From the NCBI GenBank assembly GCA_937915545.1, contig CALGIJ010000038.1, positions 62,001 through 126,000 on the forward strand: a stretch of 64,000 nt of DNA, in the 5' to 3' direction. Positions 51,800 to 61,565 of the stretch are shown here, in pieces. The stretch's first letter is position 1, and the number at the start of each line of letters is the position of its first letter. Below the pieces are notes generated by a model. It made no database searches and was not told where the DNA came from. It worked only from the letters and a program-made list of their open reading frames with translations. Origin of the DNA: an uncultured Desulfobacterales bacterium. Its GTDB lineage: Bacteria; Desulfobacterota; Desulfobulbia; Desulfobulbales; Desulfocapsaceae. The position numbers and the translations under genes are program-made.

Positions 51800-53638
51800 C
51801 TAAGCCACCTTCCGCCCCTTGATGGTGAGCACGAACTCCGAACCCTTGCCCTCAATGCTGTCGGCGGTGATCGAGCCCTCGTGGGCCTCGGCGATATGCT
51901 TGACGATGGCCAGCCCCAGGCCGCTGCCACCCTGGGCGCGGCTGCGCGCCTTGTCGCTGCGGTAGAAGCGCTCGAAGAGTCGCGGCAGGTGCTCGCGGGC
52001 GATGCCGATTCCGTCATCGCGGACAACGATCTTCACCTTGCCCTCTTCGCCTTCTCCGCCAGAGGCGGCGCTCAGGCTGACCCGGCCACCGGGCCGGTTG
52101 TAGGTGATGCCGTTGACGAGCAGATTGACCAGGGCCTGCTCGAGCAGGGTGGCGTTCATCTCCACCTCGAGGCCCTGGGGGCAGTCGATATCCAGGGTGA
52201 TGCCGGCCTGCTCGGCCTGCAGCAGGCAGGTCTGTGCCGCTGCCTCGACCACCGGCAGCAAGGGCCCCGCCGCCAGGGGGATGGCGCCGCGCCGGGTACG
52301 GTCCTCGATCTTCGACAAGGCGAGGAGATCGTCGATGATCGTCGCCAACCGCTCCGACTGGTGGAGGACGATCTCCAGGAAGCGCACCGCGTCCTCGCGG
52401 ATGTCGAGGGCGCCATCGAGCAGGGTCTCGACATAGCCGCGGATGGAGGTGATCGGCGTGCGCAGCTCGTGGGAAACATTGGCGACAAAGTCGCGCCGCA
52501 CGTTTTCCAGGCGCCTGATGCGCGTCACATCGTTCATCACCACCAGCACGCCAACGCTCTCCCCAGCACCGTTGCCAAGCAGGACCACCGTCGTCTGCAG
52601 GTAGCGCTCGCCACCCTCGCCCTGAAGGACAATCTCATCGACCACCGATTCCCGCGCCGCCAGGGTGCGGCTGATATGCTGCTGCAGCTGCACGTTGCGC
52701 ACCACCTGCTGCACGATCCTGCCGGTGGCAGCGCCGCGCTCCACCCCGAAGAGCTCGGCGGCGGCCTGGTTGAGGCTGATCACCCGCTCCTCGGTGTCGA
52801 TGGCCACCACCGCTTCTACCATGCTGGAGAAGACCGTTTCCAGCTGGTTACGCTGGCTGACGATGGCGGCGATCTTCTCATCGAGCAGCTCGGCCATGCG
52901 GTCCATGGCCGCCGCCAGGGTGGCCACTTCCACTGAGGCGCGGCGCTTGACCTTGGGCAGCATGCGTACGCTGAAGTCGCTGGCGGCAAAGCGCTCGGCG
53001 ATGCCAGTCATCTGCTCCAGGGGCCGCGTGATATTGCGCGAGATAAAGAGGTTGACCAGGCCGGCCAGCACCAGCACCGCCACCGAGCCAAAGAAGAGGC
53101 GAGTCTTGATGCGCTGCATGGCCGCATCGAGGGCGGCCACCGACACCGAGACGCGCAGCACCGCATCGGCGCGCTTGTCCGCCAGGCCGCGGTCGCGCTC
53201 GATGCCGATGCCGGTTAAGGGCAGGGCGACATAGACGAGATTCTCCTGCAGGGTTTTACTGTACCTCCTCGAGACGCCGACATTTCCCTGAAACGCCTCG
53301 GCAATCTCCTGCCGCTGCCGGTGGTTCTCCATGGTACCCGGGTCCTCGTTGGAATCGGCGACCACCGCGCCGTCCGGGGCGATGACGGTGATGCGCGTCC
53401 CCGAGCTGCGTCCGGCCTGGATGCAGTACTCCTTGAGCTCGCTGTGGCGGTGGTCGCGGAGGAACTCGCGGATACGCGGCGCGGCCAGTTGCGCCCGCGC
53501 CTCGAGATCGCTCTCGGTGTCGTGGAGATAGAACTCCTGCAGGGCGACGACACCGTACCAGCTGAGGGCGATGGTCACCAGGAAGAGGGTGAGGACATTG
53601 GCGGGGAAGATCTGCCAGATCAGCTTTCTCGGGTTCAT
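51800..53638 (-). CDS. phoR: phosphate regulon sensor histidine kinase PhoR
   Basis: 612 residues: two transmembrane helices (about 10-35 and 182-200) around a periplasmic domain, HAMP (SRNITRPLEQMTGIAERFA), PAS (FSSMVEAVVAIDTEERVISL), HisKA with His390 in VANVSHELRTPITSIRGYVE, and an ATPase with NLLVNGITYN, RDDGIGI and GGSGLGLAIVK. The gene is 6 bases downstream of phoB on the minus strand and divergent from the pst genes, which identifies it as PhoR. The periplasmic domain is larger than in E. coli PhoR and resembles the Gram-positive/delta-type PhoR. Confidence 0.92.
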   Translation of the reverse strand: MNPRKLIWQIFPANVLTLFLVTIALSWYGVVALQEFYLHDTESDLEARAQLAAPRIREFLRDHRHSELKEYCIQAGRSSGTRITVIAPDGAVVADSNEDPGTMENHRQRQEIAEAFQGNVGVSRRYSKTLQENLVYVALPLTGIGIERDRGLADKRADAVLRVSVSVAALDAAMQRIKTRLFFGSVAVLVLAGLVNLFISRNITRPLEQMTGIAERFAASDFSVRMLPKVKRRASVEVATLAAAMDRMAELLDEKIAAIVSQRNQLETVFSSMVEAVVAIDTEERVISLNQAAAELFGVERGAATGRIVQQVVRNVQLQQHISRTLAARESVVDEIVLQGEGGERYLQTTVVLLGNGAGESVGVLVVMNDVTRIRRLENVRRDFVANVSHELRTPITSIRGYVETLLDGALDIREDAVRFLEIVLHQSERLATIIDDLLALSKIEDRTRRGAIPLAAGPLLPVVEAAAQTCLLQAEQAGITLDIDCPQGLEVEMNATLLEQALVNLLVNGITYNRPGGRVSLSAASGGEGEEGKVKIVVRDDGIGIAREHLPRLFERFYRSDKARSRAQGGSGLGLAIVKHIAEAHEGSITADSIEGKGSEFVLTIKGRKVA

Positions 53639-53644
53639 GGTCGT

Positions 53645-54367
53645 TTATCCCTTCTCTTCCAGGGTGGAGCGGAAGCGGTAGCCGATGCCGCGCACCGTCT
53701 CGATCATCCGCCCGTATTCGCCAAGCTTCTTGCGCAGGCCGAAGATCTGCACATCCACCGCCCGCGGGGTGATGAGAAAGTCGTAGCCACGCACATGGTC
53801 GATGATCTGCTGACGGGTGAAGACCCAGCCGGTCTTTTCGGCGAGCAGCGAGAGGATGCCGAACTCGGTGGTAGTCAACTGCACCGGGAGGCCGCCGAGA
53901 CGCACCTCGTGGCGGCCCTTGTCGATCTCCAGGCCGTCGACGACGATGACCGTCTTACGCTCCTCGACGCTCGCTCCCCGGTCAGCCACCGCCCTCTTGA
54001 CCACCGCCTTGATGCGGGCGATGAGCACCTTGGGGCTGAAGGGCTTGGTGATGTAGTCATCGGCGCCGCAATCGAGGCCGGCGACGATATCCTCTTCCTC
54101 GCCCTTGGCGGTGAGCATGATCACCGGAATGGCGCGCATCGGGTTGCTCTCGCCACGGCGCATGACGGCGCAGACCTCGCTGCCGCTCATACCGGGCAGC
54201 ATCAGGTCGAGGAGGACGCAGTCGATCTTCTCGGCCTTGAGCCGCGCCAGGGCCTCTTCGCCGGAGTCGGCGCAGGTGACGTTAAGGCCGGCCCGGATCA
54301 GGTTGTAGCTGACCAGCTGCTGAATCTCGGCCTCATCCTCGACCACCAGGACAGTGATTTTTGCCAT
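53645..54367 (-). CDS. phoB: phosphate regulon response regulator PhoB
   Basis: 240 residues, OmpR/PhoB family. The receiver has ITVLVVEDEAEI, the phosphoacceptor Asp54 in CVLLDLMLPGMSG, and the conserved lysine in YITKPFSPKVL. The winged-helix output includes RHEVRLGGLPVQLTTTEFGI and VRGYDFLITPRAVDVQIFGL. It activates Pho-regulon promoters when phosphorylated by PhoR. A triple TAAC repeat lies in the 307-base divergent region between phoB and phoU, which may allow autoregulation as well as pst activation. Confidence 0.95.
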   Translation of the reverse strand: MAKITVLVVEDEAEIQQLVSYNLIRAGLNVTCADSGEEALARLKAEKIDCVLLDLMLPGMSGSEVCAVMRRGESNPMRAIPVIMLTAKGEEEDIVAGLDCGADDYITKPFSPKVLIARIKAVVKRAVADRGASVEERKTVIVVDGLEIDKGRHEVRLGGLPVQLTTTEFGILSLLAEKTGWVFTRQQIIDHVRGYDFLITPRAVDVQIFGLRKKLGEYGRMIETVRGIGYRFRSTLEEKG

Positions 54368-54543
54368 ACCTTCTCTTGAGCGGTAATTCTGCGGCAGCGT
54401 GCCTCAAACAAACGCCGCCACACGGTTCAGGCCGTATCCCGTCCCCGACCGCCTGGCAGGCAGTGTGGGGCGCAACGGCCGGGTCAACTCCGAAACACCC
54501 CTATCCTGTACCATTTTCGACCAGGCCGCAAGCCCCCTCCCCC

Positions 54544-54580
54544 GCTTCTAACACTCTTGTAACAATCCCCTAACGGAAGG
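54544..54580 (+). promoter_or_regulatory. Pho box candidate upstream of phoU-pst (three 11-base repeats)
   Basis: TCTAACACTCT, TGTAACAATCC and CCTAACGGAAG are consecutive 11-base units, with TAAC at 54549, 54560 and 54571. Three exact tetramers at helical spacing in the phoB/phoU divergent region are the best PhoB-site candidate in the window. The rest of the 54368-54674 gap shows no other structure. Confidence 0.65.
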
Positions 54581-54674
54581 CAAACAGAGCTCCTCTACCT
54601 TGTCCAGCAACATCGCCAGCCGTGCATAGTCCGGCACTCTCCCCGCCACTGCCCTCCCGGAGATTATCTATCCC

Positions 54675-55334
54675 ATGGAACACCATTTCACCTTTCACCA
54701 CGAGCTGACCAGCCTCAACAAGAAACTGCTGATGATGAGCGCCATGGTCGAGGAGCGGGTCCGCAAGGCCGCCCAGGCCATCACCAGCCGGGACCGCACC
54801 CTCATCGAGGAGATCATCCGCTCCGACTACGAGGTCGACGACCTGGAGATCGACATCGAAGAGGACTGCCTGAAGATCCTCGCCCTGCATCAGCCGGTGG
54901 CCAAGGACCTGCGCTTCCTCGTCACCGTCATCAAGATCAACAGCGAGATGGAGCAGATCGCCGACATCGCCGTCTCCATCGCCAAGCGGGTGCAGAACAT
55001 CTCCAAGTTCAAACACGCCTCGGCGGTGCCGTACGACTTTTCGCTGATGAGCGAGAAGGCGGTGCTGATGCTCAAGAAGAGTATCGACGCCCTGGTGGCC
55101 GGCGACGTCGCCCTGGCCAGATCGCTCTTTCTCGACGACGACGAGGTCGATCAGCTCAAGGACCGCTGCTACCAGGACATCAAGGAGCGGATCAGAAACG
55201 ACCCGGAGCACCCTGGCTACCACATCAATACCTATCTCCTCGGCCGCCACCTGGAGCGCATCGCCGACCGGGCGGTGAATATCGCCGAGGAGATCATCTA
55301 CCTGGTGGAAGGCACCATCACCCGGGCCCACTGA
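54675..55334 (+). CDS. phoU: phosphate signalling protein PhoU
   Basis: 219 residues, all helical, with two PhoU repeats. HHELTSLNKKLLMMSAMVEE and ALHQPVAKDLRFLVTVIKIN mark the first; RNDPEHPGYHINTYLLGRHL and ERIADRAVNIAEEIIYLVEG the second, with the metal-binding E-x-x-D pairs. PhoU couples Pst transporter state to PhoR. Here it is the first rather than the last gene of the pst cluster, 16 bases ahead of pstC. Confidence 0.95.
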   Translation: MEHHFTFHHELTSLNKKLLMMSAMVEERVRKAAQAITSRDRTLIEEIIRSDYEVDDLEIDIEEDCLKILALHQPVAKDLRFLVTVIKINSEMEQIADIAVSIAKRVQNISKFKHASAVPYDFSLMSEKAVLMLKKSIDALVAGDVALARSLFLDDDEVDQLKDRCYQDIKERIRNDPEHPGYHINTYLLGRHLERIADRAVNIAEEIIYLVEGTITRAH

Positions 55335-55350
55335 TCCCTACAGGCGCGCC

Positions 55351-56739
55351 ATGCTCTATACCTCACTTCTGCCCACCATCCTCCTCCTCGCCGTCGCCGC
55401 CTACTTCCTCGGCCAGCGCCGTGCCGAAAGGGTGGCCAGCGCCGCCGGCGGCCTGCGCCAGCTGCACTCGCTGCCCAGCCATTACGGGGTGTTCGTCGCC
55501 CTGTGCTGCGCCCTGCCGGGCCTTGCCGTGTTCCTGGTGTGGATGGCCTGCGAAGAGCAGGTCATCACCGCCATGGTCGCCGCCGGGCTGCCGGAAGCGC
55601 TGCGCAACCTTCCGGCCAACGAGCTGTCGCTGGTCATCAACGAGATCAAGAACGTCGCCTTCGGCGGCTTCACCGCCAGTGGCGGCAACCCGGCGGTGGA
55701 GGCGGCGGCAGGGAGCTACCTCAGCCACTTGCACGGGGTGCGCAACCTGGTGGTGGCGATCGCGCTACTCACCTGTCTGCTGCCCGGCTGGTGGGCGCTG
55801 GGCCGCATCGACAAGGACCTGCGCGCCAGGAACCTGGTGGAGGGTATGGCGCGGGTGGTGCTGTTCGGCTGCGCCACCGTCGCCGTGCTGACCACCATCG
55901 GCATCGTCCTCTCGATAGTCTTCGAGGCCTTGCGTTTTTTCCAGTCGGTATCGCCGAGCGACTTCCTCTTCGGCCTGCAGTGGAGCCCGCAGATCGCCAT
56001 GCGCGCCGACCAGGTGGGGTCGTCCGGGGCCTTCGGGGCGGTGCCGGTCTTCGTCGGCACCTTTCTCATCGCCTCCATCGCCATGGCGGTGGCCATCCCC
56101 GTCGGCCTGCTCTCGGCCATCTACCTCTCGGAATACGCCGCCTCGACCCTGCGCAGCTGGGCCAAGCCGGCCCTGGAGATCCTCGCCGGCATCCCCACCG
56201 TGGTCTACGGCTTCTTCGCAGCGCTTACCGTCGCCCCGGCGATCCGCGACCTCGGCGCCATGCTTGGCCTGTCGGTGGCCTCGGAAAGCGCCCTGGCCGC
56301 AGGTCTGATCATGGGGGTTATGATCATCCCCTTCGTTTCCTCGCTCTCCGACGACGTCATCCACGCCGTGCCGCAGTCGCTGCGCGACGGTTCGCTGGCC
56401 ATGGGGGCAACGCGCTTCGAGACCATCCGCCACGTGGTGGTGCCGGCGGCCCTGCCCGGCATCGTCGGCTCCATCCTGCTCGCCATCTCGCGGGCGGTGG
56501 GCGAGACGATGATCGTCGTCATGGCCGCCGGGCTGTCCGCCAACCTCTCGGTTAACCCCCTGGCGGCGGTGACTACGGTGACCGTACAGATCGTCACCCT
56601 GCTGGTCGGCGACCAGGAGTTCGACAGCCCCAAGACCCTGGCCGCCTTCGCCCTCGGCCTGCTGCTGTTCTTCTTCACCCTGATCCTCAACTTCATCGCC
56701 CTGCGCGTCGTGCGCCGCTACCGCGAACACTATGAATGA
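55351..56739 (+). CDS. pstC: phosphate ABC transporter permease PstC (enlarged)
   Basis: 462 residues, longer than the roughly 320 of E. coli PstC. An extra N-terminal helix and segment (LLPTILLLAVAAYFLGQRRA to about residue 150) precede the core permease. The core shows SEYAASTLRSWAKPALEILA, GIPTVVYGFFAALTVAP, the EAA loop QSLRDGSLAMGATRFETIRH and ISRAVGETMIVVMAAGLSAN. It forms the phosphate channel with PstA. The gene overlaps pstA by 8 bases. Confidence 0.92.
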   Translation: MLYTSLLPTILLLAVAAYFLGQRRAERVASAAGGLRQLHSLPSHYGVFVALCCALPGLAVFLVWMACEEQVITAMVAAGLPEALRNLPANELSLVINEIKNVAFGGFTASGGNPAVEAAAGSYLSHLHGVRNLVVAIALLTCLLPGWWALGRIDKDLRARNLVEGMARVVLFGCATVAVLTTIGIVLSIVFEALRFFQSVSPSDFLFGLQWSPQIAMRADQVGSSGAFGAVPVFVGTFLIASIAMAVAIPVGLLSAIYLSEYAASTLRSWAKPALEILAGIPTVVYGFFAALTVAPAIRDLGAMLGLSVASESALAAGLIMGVMIIPFVSSLSDDVIHAVPQSLRDGSLAMGATRFETIRHVVVPAALPGIVGSILLAISRAVGETMIVVMAAGLSANLSVNPLAAVTTVTVQIVTLLVGDQEFDSPKTLAAFALGLLLFFFTLILNFIALRVVRRYREHYE

Positions 56740-58024
56740 CAACGGAACCAACACTGCCATGAACGCCAGTCCAAATCTGCTCGCCCCGGCCAGCGACCTC
56801 AAGCGGCGCTACCGCACCGACAAGTGGTTCCAGCGCATCGGCCTGGGGGCCATTGCCTTGTCGCTGGCCTTTATCGCCCTGCTTTTCTTCCATATCGTCC
56901 GTGAGGGGCACAGCGCCTTCGTACGGGCCAACATCATGCTCGACATCGACTTCGCCGAAAAGCACTTCGTCAAGGAGAACCTCGCCGCCGCCGACTACAC
57001 CGCCCTGGTCAAGCAGGCCCTGACGGAGGCCTTCCCCGAGGTCGTCGACCGCCGCGACAAGAGGCAGCTCTTTTCCCTGCTCAGCAGCGGAGCCGCCTAC
57101 CAGCTGCGCGACATGGTCCTCGCCAACCCCAGGCTGATCGGCACCAGGCAGCAGGTGTGGCTGCCCGCCGACGACGATGTCGACATGCTGCAAAAAGGCA
57201 AAATCGACCGCAACCTCCCCGAGGAAAACCGCCGCATCAACGACCGGCAGCTCTCCTGGCTCGACACCCTCGCCTCCCAGGGCCGCCTGGAGACGCAGTT
57301 CAATACCGCCTTCTTCACCGGCGGCGACTCGCGCGAGCCGGAGCTGGCCGGCGTCCTCGGCGCCGTCAAGGGCACCATGCTCACCCTGGCCATCACGCTG
57401 ATGCTGTCGTTTCCGGTCGGCGTCGCCGCCGCCATCTACCTCGAGGAGTTCGCCCCGCAGAACAGGTGGACCGATCTCATCGAGGTCAACATCAACAACC
57501 TGGCGGCGGTGCCATCCATCATCTTCGGCCTGCTCGGTCTGGCGGTATTCATCAACTTCTTCGGCCTGCCGCGCTCGACCCCCATCGTCGGCGGCTTGGT
57601 TCTGGCCCTGCTCACCCTGCCGACGATCATCATCGCCGGCCGCGCCGCGCTCAAGTCGGTGCCGCCGTCGATTCGCGAGGCAGCCCTTGGCATCGGCGCG
57701 TCGAAGATGCAGACGGTGGTGCACCACGTCTTGCCGCTGGCCCTGCCCGGCATGCTCACCGGCACCATCATCGGCATGGCCCACGCCCTGGGCGAGACGG
57801 CGCCGCTGTTGATGATCGGCATGGTAGCCTTCATCGCCGACGTCCCCGGCTCGATCGGCGACCCGGCGGCGGTATTGCCGGTGCAGATCTACCTCTGGGC
57901 CGACAGCCCGGAGCGCGGCTTCACCGAAAAGACCTCGGCGGCGATCATCATCCTGCTCGCCTTCCTCATGACCATGAACAGCCTTGCCATCTACCTTCGT
58001 AAGCGATTCGAAATAAAATGGTAA
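56732..58024 (+). CDS. pstA: phosphate ABC transporter permease PstA (with periplasmic insert)
   Basis: 430 residues, against about 300 in E. coli. The first membrane helix (GLGAIALSLAFIALLFFHIV) is followed by about 140 hydrophilic residues (VRANIMLDIDFAEKHFVKEN ... TAFFTGGDSREPELAGVLGA), a periplasmic insert seen in some PstA families. The core then follows: LEEFAPQNRWTDLIEVNINN, LAAVPSIIFGLLGLAVFINF, PPSIREAALGIGASKMQTVV, MAHALGETAPLLMIGMVAF. Start 56732 (GTG/ATG region) has a second in-frame ATG ten codons on. Confidence 0.92.
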   Translation: MNDNGTNTAMNASPNLLAPASDLKRRYRTDKWFQRIGLGAIALSLAFIALLFFHIVREGHSAFVRANIMLDIDFAEKHFVKENLAAADYTALVKQALTEAFPEVVDRRDKRQLFSLLSSGAAYQLRDMVLANPRLIGTRQQVWLPADDDVDMLQKGKIDRNLPEENRRINDRQLSWLDTLASQGRLETQFNTAFFTGGDSREPELAGVLGAVKGTMLTLAITLMLSFPVGVAAAIYLEEFAPQNRWTDLIEVNINNLAAVPSIIFGLLGLAVFINFFGLPRSTPIVGGLVLALLTLPTIIIAGRAALKSVPPSIREAALGIGASKMQTVVHHVLPLALPGMLTGTIIGMAHALGETAPLLMIGMVAFIADVPGSIGDPAAVLPVQIYLWADSPERGFTEKTSAAIIILLAFLMTMNSLAIYLRKRFEIKW

Positions 58025-58090
58025 CCGAACGCTAACACAGGGTGATTCTAATACGGGCATACCATTAACGCCCAAAGGGCATTAACCCCA
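58019..58090 (+). promoter_or_regulatory. candidate Pho box / leader upstream of pstS
   Basis: TAAC at 58022 and 58033 are 11 bases apart and a third copy at 58066 is in the same 11-base phase. CATTAAC is also repeated at 58063 and 58080 around the small palindrome GCCCAAAGGGC. An internal promoter would let pstS be expressed above the permeases. Inference. Confidence 0.4.
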
Positions 58091-58111
58091 CCATTTCAAA
58101 AAGGAGCAGCA

Positions 58112-59155
58112 ATGAACGTTTCTCACCTTGTAGCAGCAGCTGGACTGACGATTCTCATGGCCGGCCCCGCCATGGCGGCGCGGGACTATATCTCCATCGT
58201 CGGGTCTTCCACCGTCTACCCCTTCGCCACCGTGGTCGCCGAGCAGTATGGCAAATCGAGCGGCGCCAAGACCCCGAAGATCGAATCCACCGGTACCGGC
58301 GGTGGCTTCAAGCTGTTCTGCGGCGGCGTCGGTGTGGACCACCCCGATATCTCCAATGCCTCGCGGGCCATCAAGGAGTCGGAAATGAAGGCCTGCGCCG
58401 ACAACGGCGTCAAGGAGATCGTCGAAGTCAAGATCGGCTATGACGGCATCGTCCTCGCCAACGCCAAGGCCGCGCCGGAGTTCAAGGTGAGCCGTAAGGA
58501 CATCTTCCTCGCCCTGGCCAAGGAAGTACCCGACCCCAAGGATCCCGCCAAGCTCATCGCCAACCCCTACAAGACCTGGAAAGAAATCAACGCCGAGTTG
58601 CCCGACAGCAAGATCGAGGTGCTCGGCCCGCCGCCGACCTCCGGCACCCGCGACGCCTTCGTCGAGCTGGTCATGGAAGTGGGCGCTGAAAAGATCGACA
58701 GCCTCAAGGCGATGAAGAAAGCCGATGCCAAGGCCTTCGCCAAGGTCTTCCAGACCATCCGCGAGGATGGCGCCTATGTCGAGGCTGGCGAGAACGACAA
58801 CCTCATCGTGCAGAAGCTGCAGGCCAACCCCAAAGCCATGGGCATCTTTGGCTTCTCCTTCCTTGACCAGAACGCCGACGTCATCAAAGGCTCGGTAATC
58901 GACGGCAAAGGCCCCAGCTACGAGGCCATCGCCGACGGCTCCTACCCGGTGTCGCGGCCGCTGTTCTTCTACGTCAAGAAAGCCCACGTCGAAGTCATTC
59001 CCGGCATCAAGGGCTTCCTCGCCGAGTTCACCAATGACAAGGCCTGGGGCAAGGACGGCTACCTGGCCGACAAGGGCCTCATCGCCATGCCCGACGCCGA
59101 GCGCAAGCAGATGGCGGAAGTCGTATCCAAGCTCACCCCGATGGCTATGAAATAA
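58112..59155 (+). CDS. pstS: phosphate-binding protein PstS
   Basis: 347 residues; ATG 58112 follows AAGGAGCAGCA. A signal peptide ends at AMA. The mature protein begins ARDYISIVGSSTVYPFATVV, the classic phosphate-binding loop, and continues IESTGTGGGFKLFCGGVGVD, NASRAIKESE, KIGYDGIVLANAK and GPPPTSGTRDAFVELVMEVG. It binds periplasmic phosphate with high affinity for the Pst importer. The gene lies 87 bases after pstA and is followed by a stable hairpin. Confidence 0.95.
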   Translation: MNVSHLVAAAGLTILMAGPAMAARDYISIVGSSTVYPFATVVAEQYGKSSGAKTPKIESTGTGGGFKLFCGGVGVDHPDISNASRAIKESEMKACADNGVKEIVEVKIGYDGIVLANAKAAPEFKVSRKDIFLALAKEVPDPKDPAKLIANPYKTWKEINAELPDSKIEVLGPPPTSGTRDAFVELVMEVGAEKIDSLKAMKKADAKAFAKVFQTIREDGAYVEAGENDNLIVQKLQANPKAMGIFGFSFLDQNADVIKGSVIDGKGPSYEAIADGSYPVSRPLFFYVKKAHVEVIPGIKGFLAEFTNDKAWGKDGYLADKGLIAMPDAERKQMAEVVSKLTPMAMK

Positions 59156-59177
59156 CCGAGGCAAGCAGTACCGATAC

Positions 59178-59222
59178 CGCCCCGCTGGCGAGGTGGGGAC
59201 AAGTCCCCTCGCCACCGGGGCG
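59178..59222 (+). other. intergenic hairpin between pstS and pstB
   Basis: CGCCCCG (59178-59184) pairs with CGGGGCG (59216-59222), continuing inward with TGGCGAG/CTCGCCA and GGGGA/TCCCC, each separated by one or two mismatches. Without a T tract it more likely stabilises the pstS mRNA or attenuates pstB than ends transcription fully. Confidence 0.6.
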
Positions 59223-59276
59223 CCACCGTTGACAGAGAGTACAGGTGAAGAGACCATGGAAGCAGGAGTGTACCGG

Positions 59277-60143
<867 letters not shown>

Positions 60144-60180
60144 GCCGGCGAGGTGTTACGGCAACCACATCACCAACGAC

Positions 60181-60218
60181 AAGGGGGGAGAAGGCGGTAT
60201 CGCCCCTCCCCCCTTTCG
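60181..60218. terminator. bidirectional terminator between pstB and triheme cytochrome gene
   Basis: AAGGGGGGAG (60181-60190) pairs with CTCCCCCCTT (60206-60215), with an inner GGCG/CGCC pair in the loop. The two flanking genes converge here. Confidence 0.75.
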
Positions 60219-60239
60219 GCATTGTTCAGTTCCTCTCTG

Positions 60240-60665
60240 CTATTTCGCCCGTCCCTTCTCGGCCTGAGCCCTCTCGAGGCGCTGATGGCCGCGCACCCCG
60301 ATGTGGCAGGTGGTGCAGCGGGTGTTGGCGTTGTAGGCAGTCGAGCCGTCATGGCAGGAGCCGCAGTATTTCCCCTGGTAGATGGCGGCCATGGTGAAGT
60401 CGTCCTTCTCGGCGACCTCGCCGCTGCTCATCTCGAAGAGGTCGTCATGACAGGAAGCGCAGTCGAGCCCGGCATCCATGGTGTGCACGCGGTGCTCGAA
60501 GATAACGCTTCTCACCGGCTTCACCCAGACAACAGGCGCCTCCGGCCCGTAGGTGTCTTCGTCGTAGGGCTCGGCAGCCTTCCCCCCACCCTTGTCGGCC
60601 GCGTTCGACAAGGGATGGATCAGCAGCGCCACAGCCAGTGTCCACACTCCCAACCAGATCCTCAT
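60240..60665 (-). CDS. triheme c7-like cytochrome of an NrfD-type module
   Basis: 141 residues; ATG 60665 follows GGGAGAAAACG. A signal peptide (MRIWLGVWTLAVALLIHPLS) leads into a compact class-III-like domain with three haem sites: CASCH, CGSCH and CTTCH. Upstream histidines (FEHRVHTMD, FTMAAIYQG) could serve as distal ligands. It is the last gene of a three-gene minus-strand unit with a Tat-type Fe-S protein and an NrfD-like membrane subunit. It probably passes electrons between that membrane module and periplasmic carriers. Confidence 0.82.
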   Translation of the reverse strand: MRIWLGVWTLAVALLIHPLSNAADKGGGKAAEPYDEDTYGPEAPVVWVKPVRSVIFEHRVHTMDAGLDCASCHDDLFEMSSGEVAEKDDFTMAAIYQGKYCGSCHDGSTAYNANTRCTTCHIGVRGHQRLERAQAEKGRAK

Positions 60666-60734
60666 CGTTTTCTCCCCCATTATGGTTCGCGGTGCGACGC
60701 GGCCCTGCCGCGCCATGTTGCGCCGCACGCCGCC

Positions 60735-61496
60735 TCAGGTGTTGACATAGAAGACATTGGGCACCGCCCCGGTTTCCGGGCGCAACACCCAGATCAGCGT
60801 CTCCGGGGCATGCAGCAGCCGGTAGACCCGGTCCCCGTGGTCGGCGAGGTTGCCGAAGACGCGCACATCGGCTGGGCAGGCGGCGGCGCAGGCGGTGGTC
60901 TTCTCGCCTTTACTGAGGCGCGAGGCGAAGCAGAAATCGCACTTGTCGATGGCCCGCCTCTCCTCGTTGAAATAGCGGGCGTTATAGGGGCAGGCGGTCA
61001 TGCAGGTCTTGCAGCCGATGCACAGCGAGGGCCGATAAATGCCGACGATGCCCGTGGTCTTGTCTTTCCAGGTGGCGGTGGTCGGGCAGACGCGTACGCA
61101 GGGTGGGTTGTTGCAGTGGTTGCACAACACCGGCATAAAGGTGGTTTCGAATTTGCCTTCTTCCAGGGCGCGACGCTTCTCGAGGATGGTGGTGCGATAG
61201 CCGTAGGCCGGCACCCCATTGGTCTTGACGCAGGCCTCCTTGCAGAGCTCGCAGTCGATGCAGTGCCGCTCGCGTATAACCATGGTGTAGTGGGGGTTGT
61301 AAGGATACCCGCCGATGACCGGGGCACCGGCCGCATCCGCCTTCCGCACCGACACCAGAGAGAGAACCGAGCCGCCGAGAAAGACACCGCTGATGGCAAA
61401 GCCGAGCTTGAGCAGGGCCCTTCTCTCGAGCGAGCTTATCTCCTGCCGCCGATCCGGCCCGAGTTCTTCGCGTCGCTGCACATCCTTGTCATTCAT
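60735..61496 (-). CDS. four-cluster ferredoxin-type subunit (HybA/DsrO/NrfC-like), Tat-exported
   Basis: 253 residues; ATG 61496 has GGGAGG five bases upstream. A twin-arginine signal (LERRALLKLGFAISG) precedes sixteen cysteines in four ferredoxin motifs: CIDCELCKEAC, CNHCNNPPCVRVCP, CIGCKTCMTACP and CDFCFASRLS...CAAACP. This is the electron-wire subunit of molybdopterin or NrfD complexes (HybA, DsrO, NrfC, PsrB types). No catalytic subunit is encoded next to it. It lies between the NrfD-like and triheme genes, so it should link quinone chemistry in the membrane to the cytochrome. Confidence 0.87.
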   Translation of the reverse strand: MNDKDVQRREELGPDRRQEISSLERRALLKLGFAISGVFLGGSVLSLVSVRKADAAGAPVIGGYPYNPHYTMVIRERHCIDCELCKEACVKTNGVPAYGYRTTILEKRRALEEGKFETTFMPVLCNHCNNPPCVRVCPTTATWKDKTTGIVGIYRPSLCIGCKTCMTACPYNARYFNEERRAIDKCDFCFASRLSKGEKTTACAAACPADVRVFGNLADHGDRVYRLLHAPETLIWVLRPETGAVPNVFYVNT

Positions 61497-61565
61497 GAAC
61501 ACCTCCCTGGTTGCCTTGGGCGGCCGGGCGAGGGGGTGCAGCCCCTACGCCATCTCGCCGCATGC

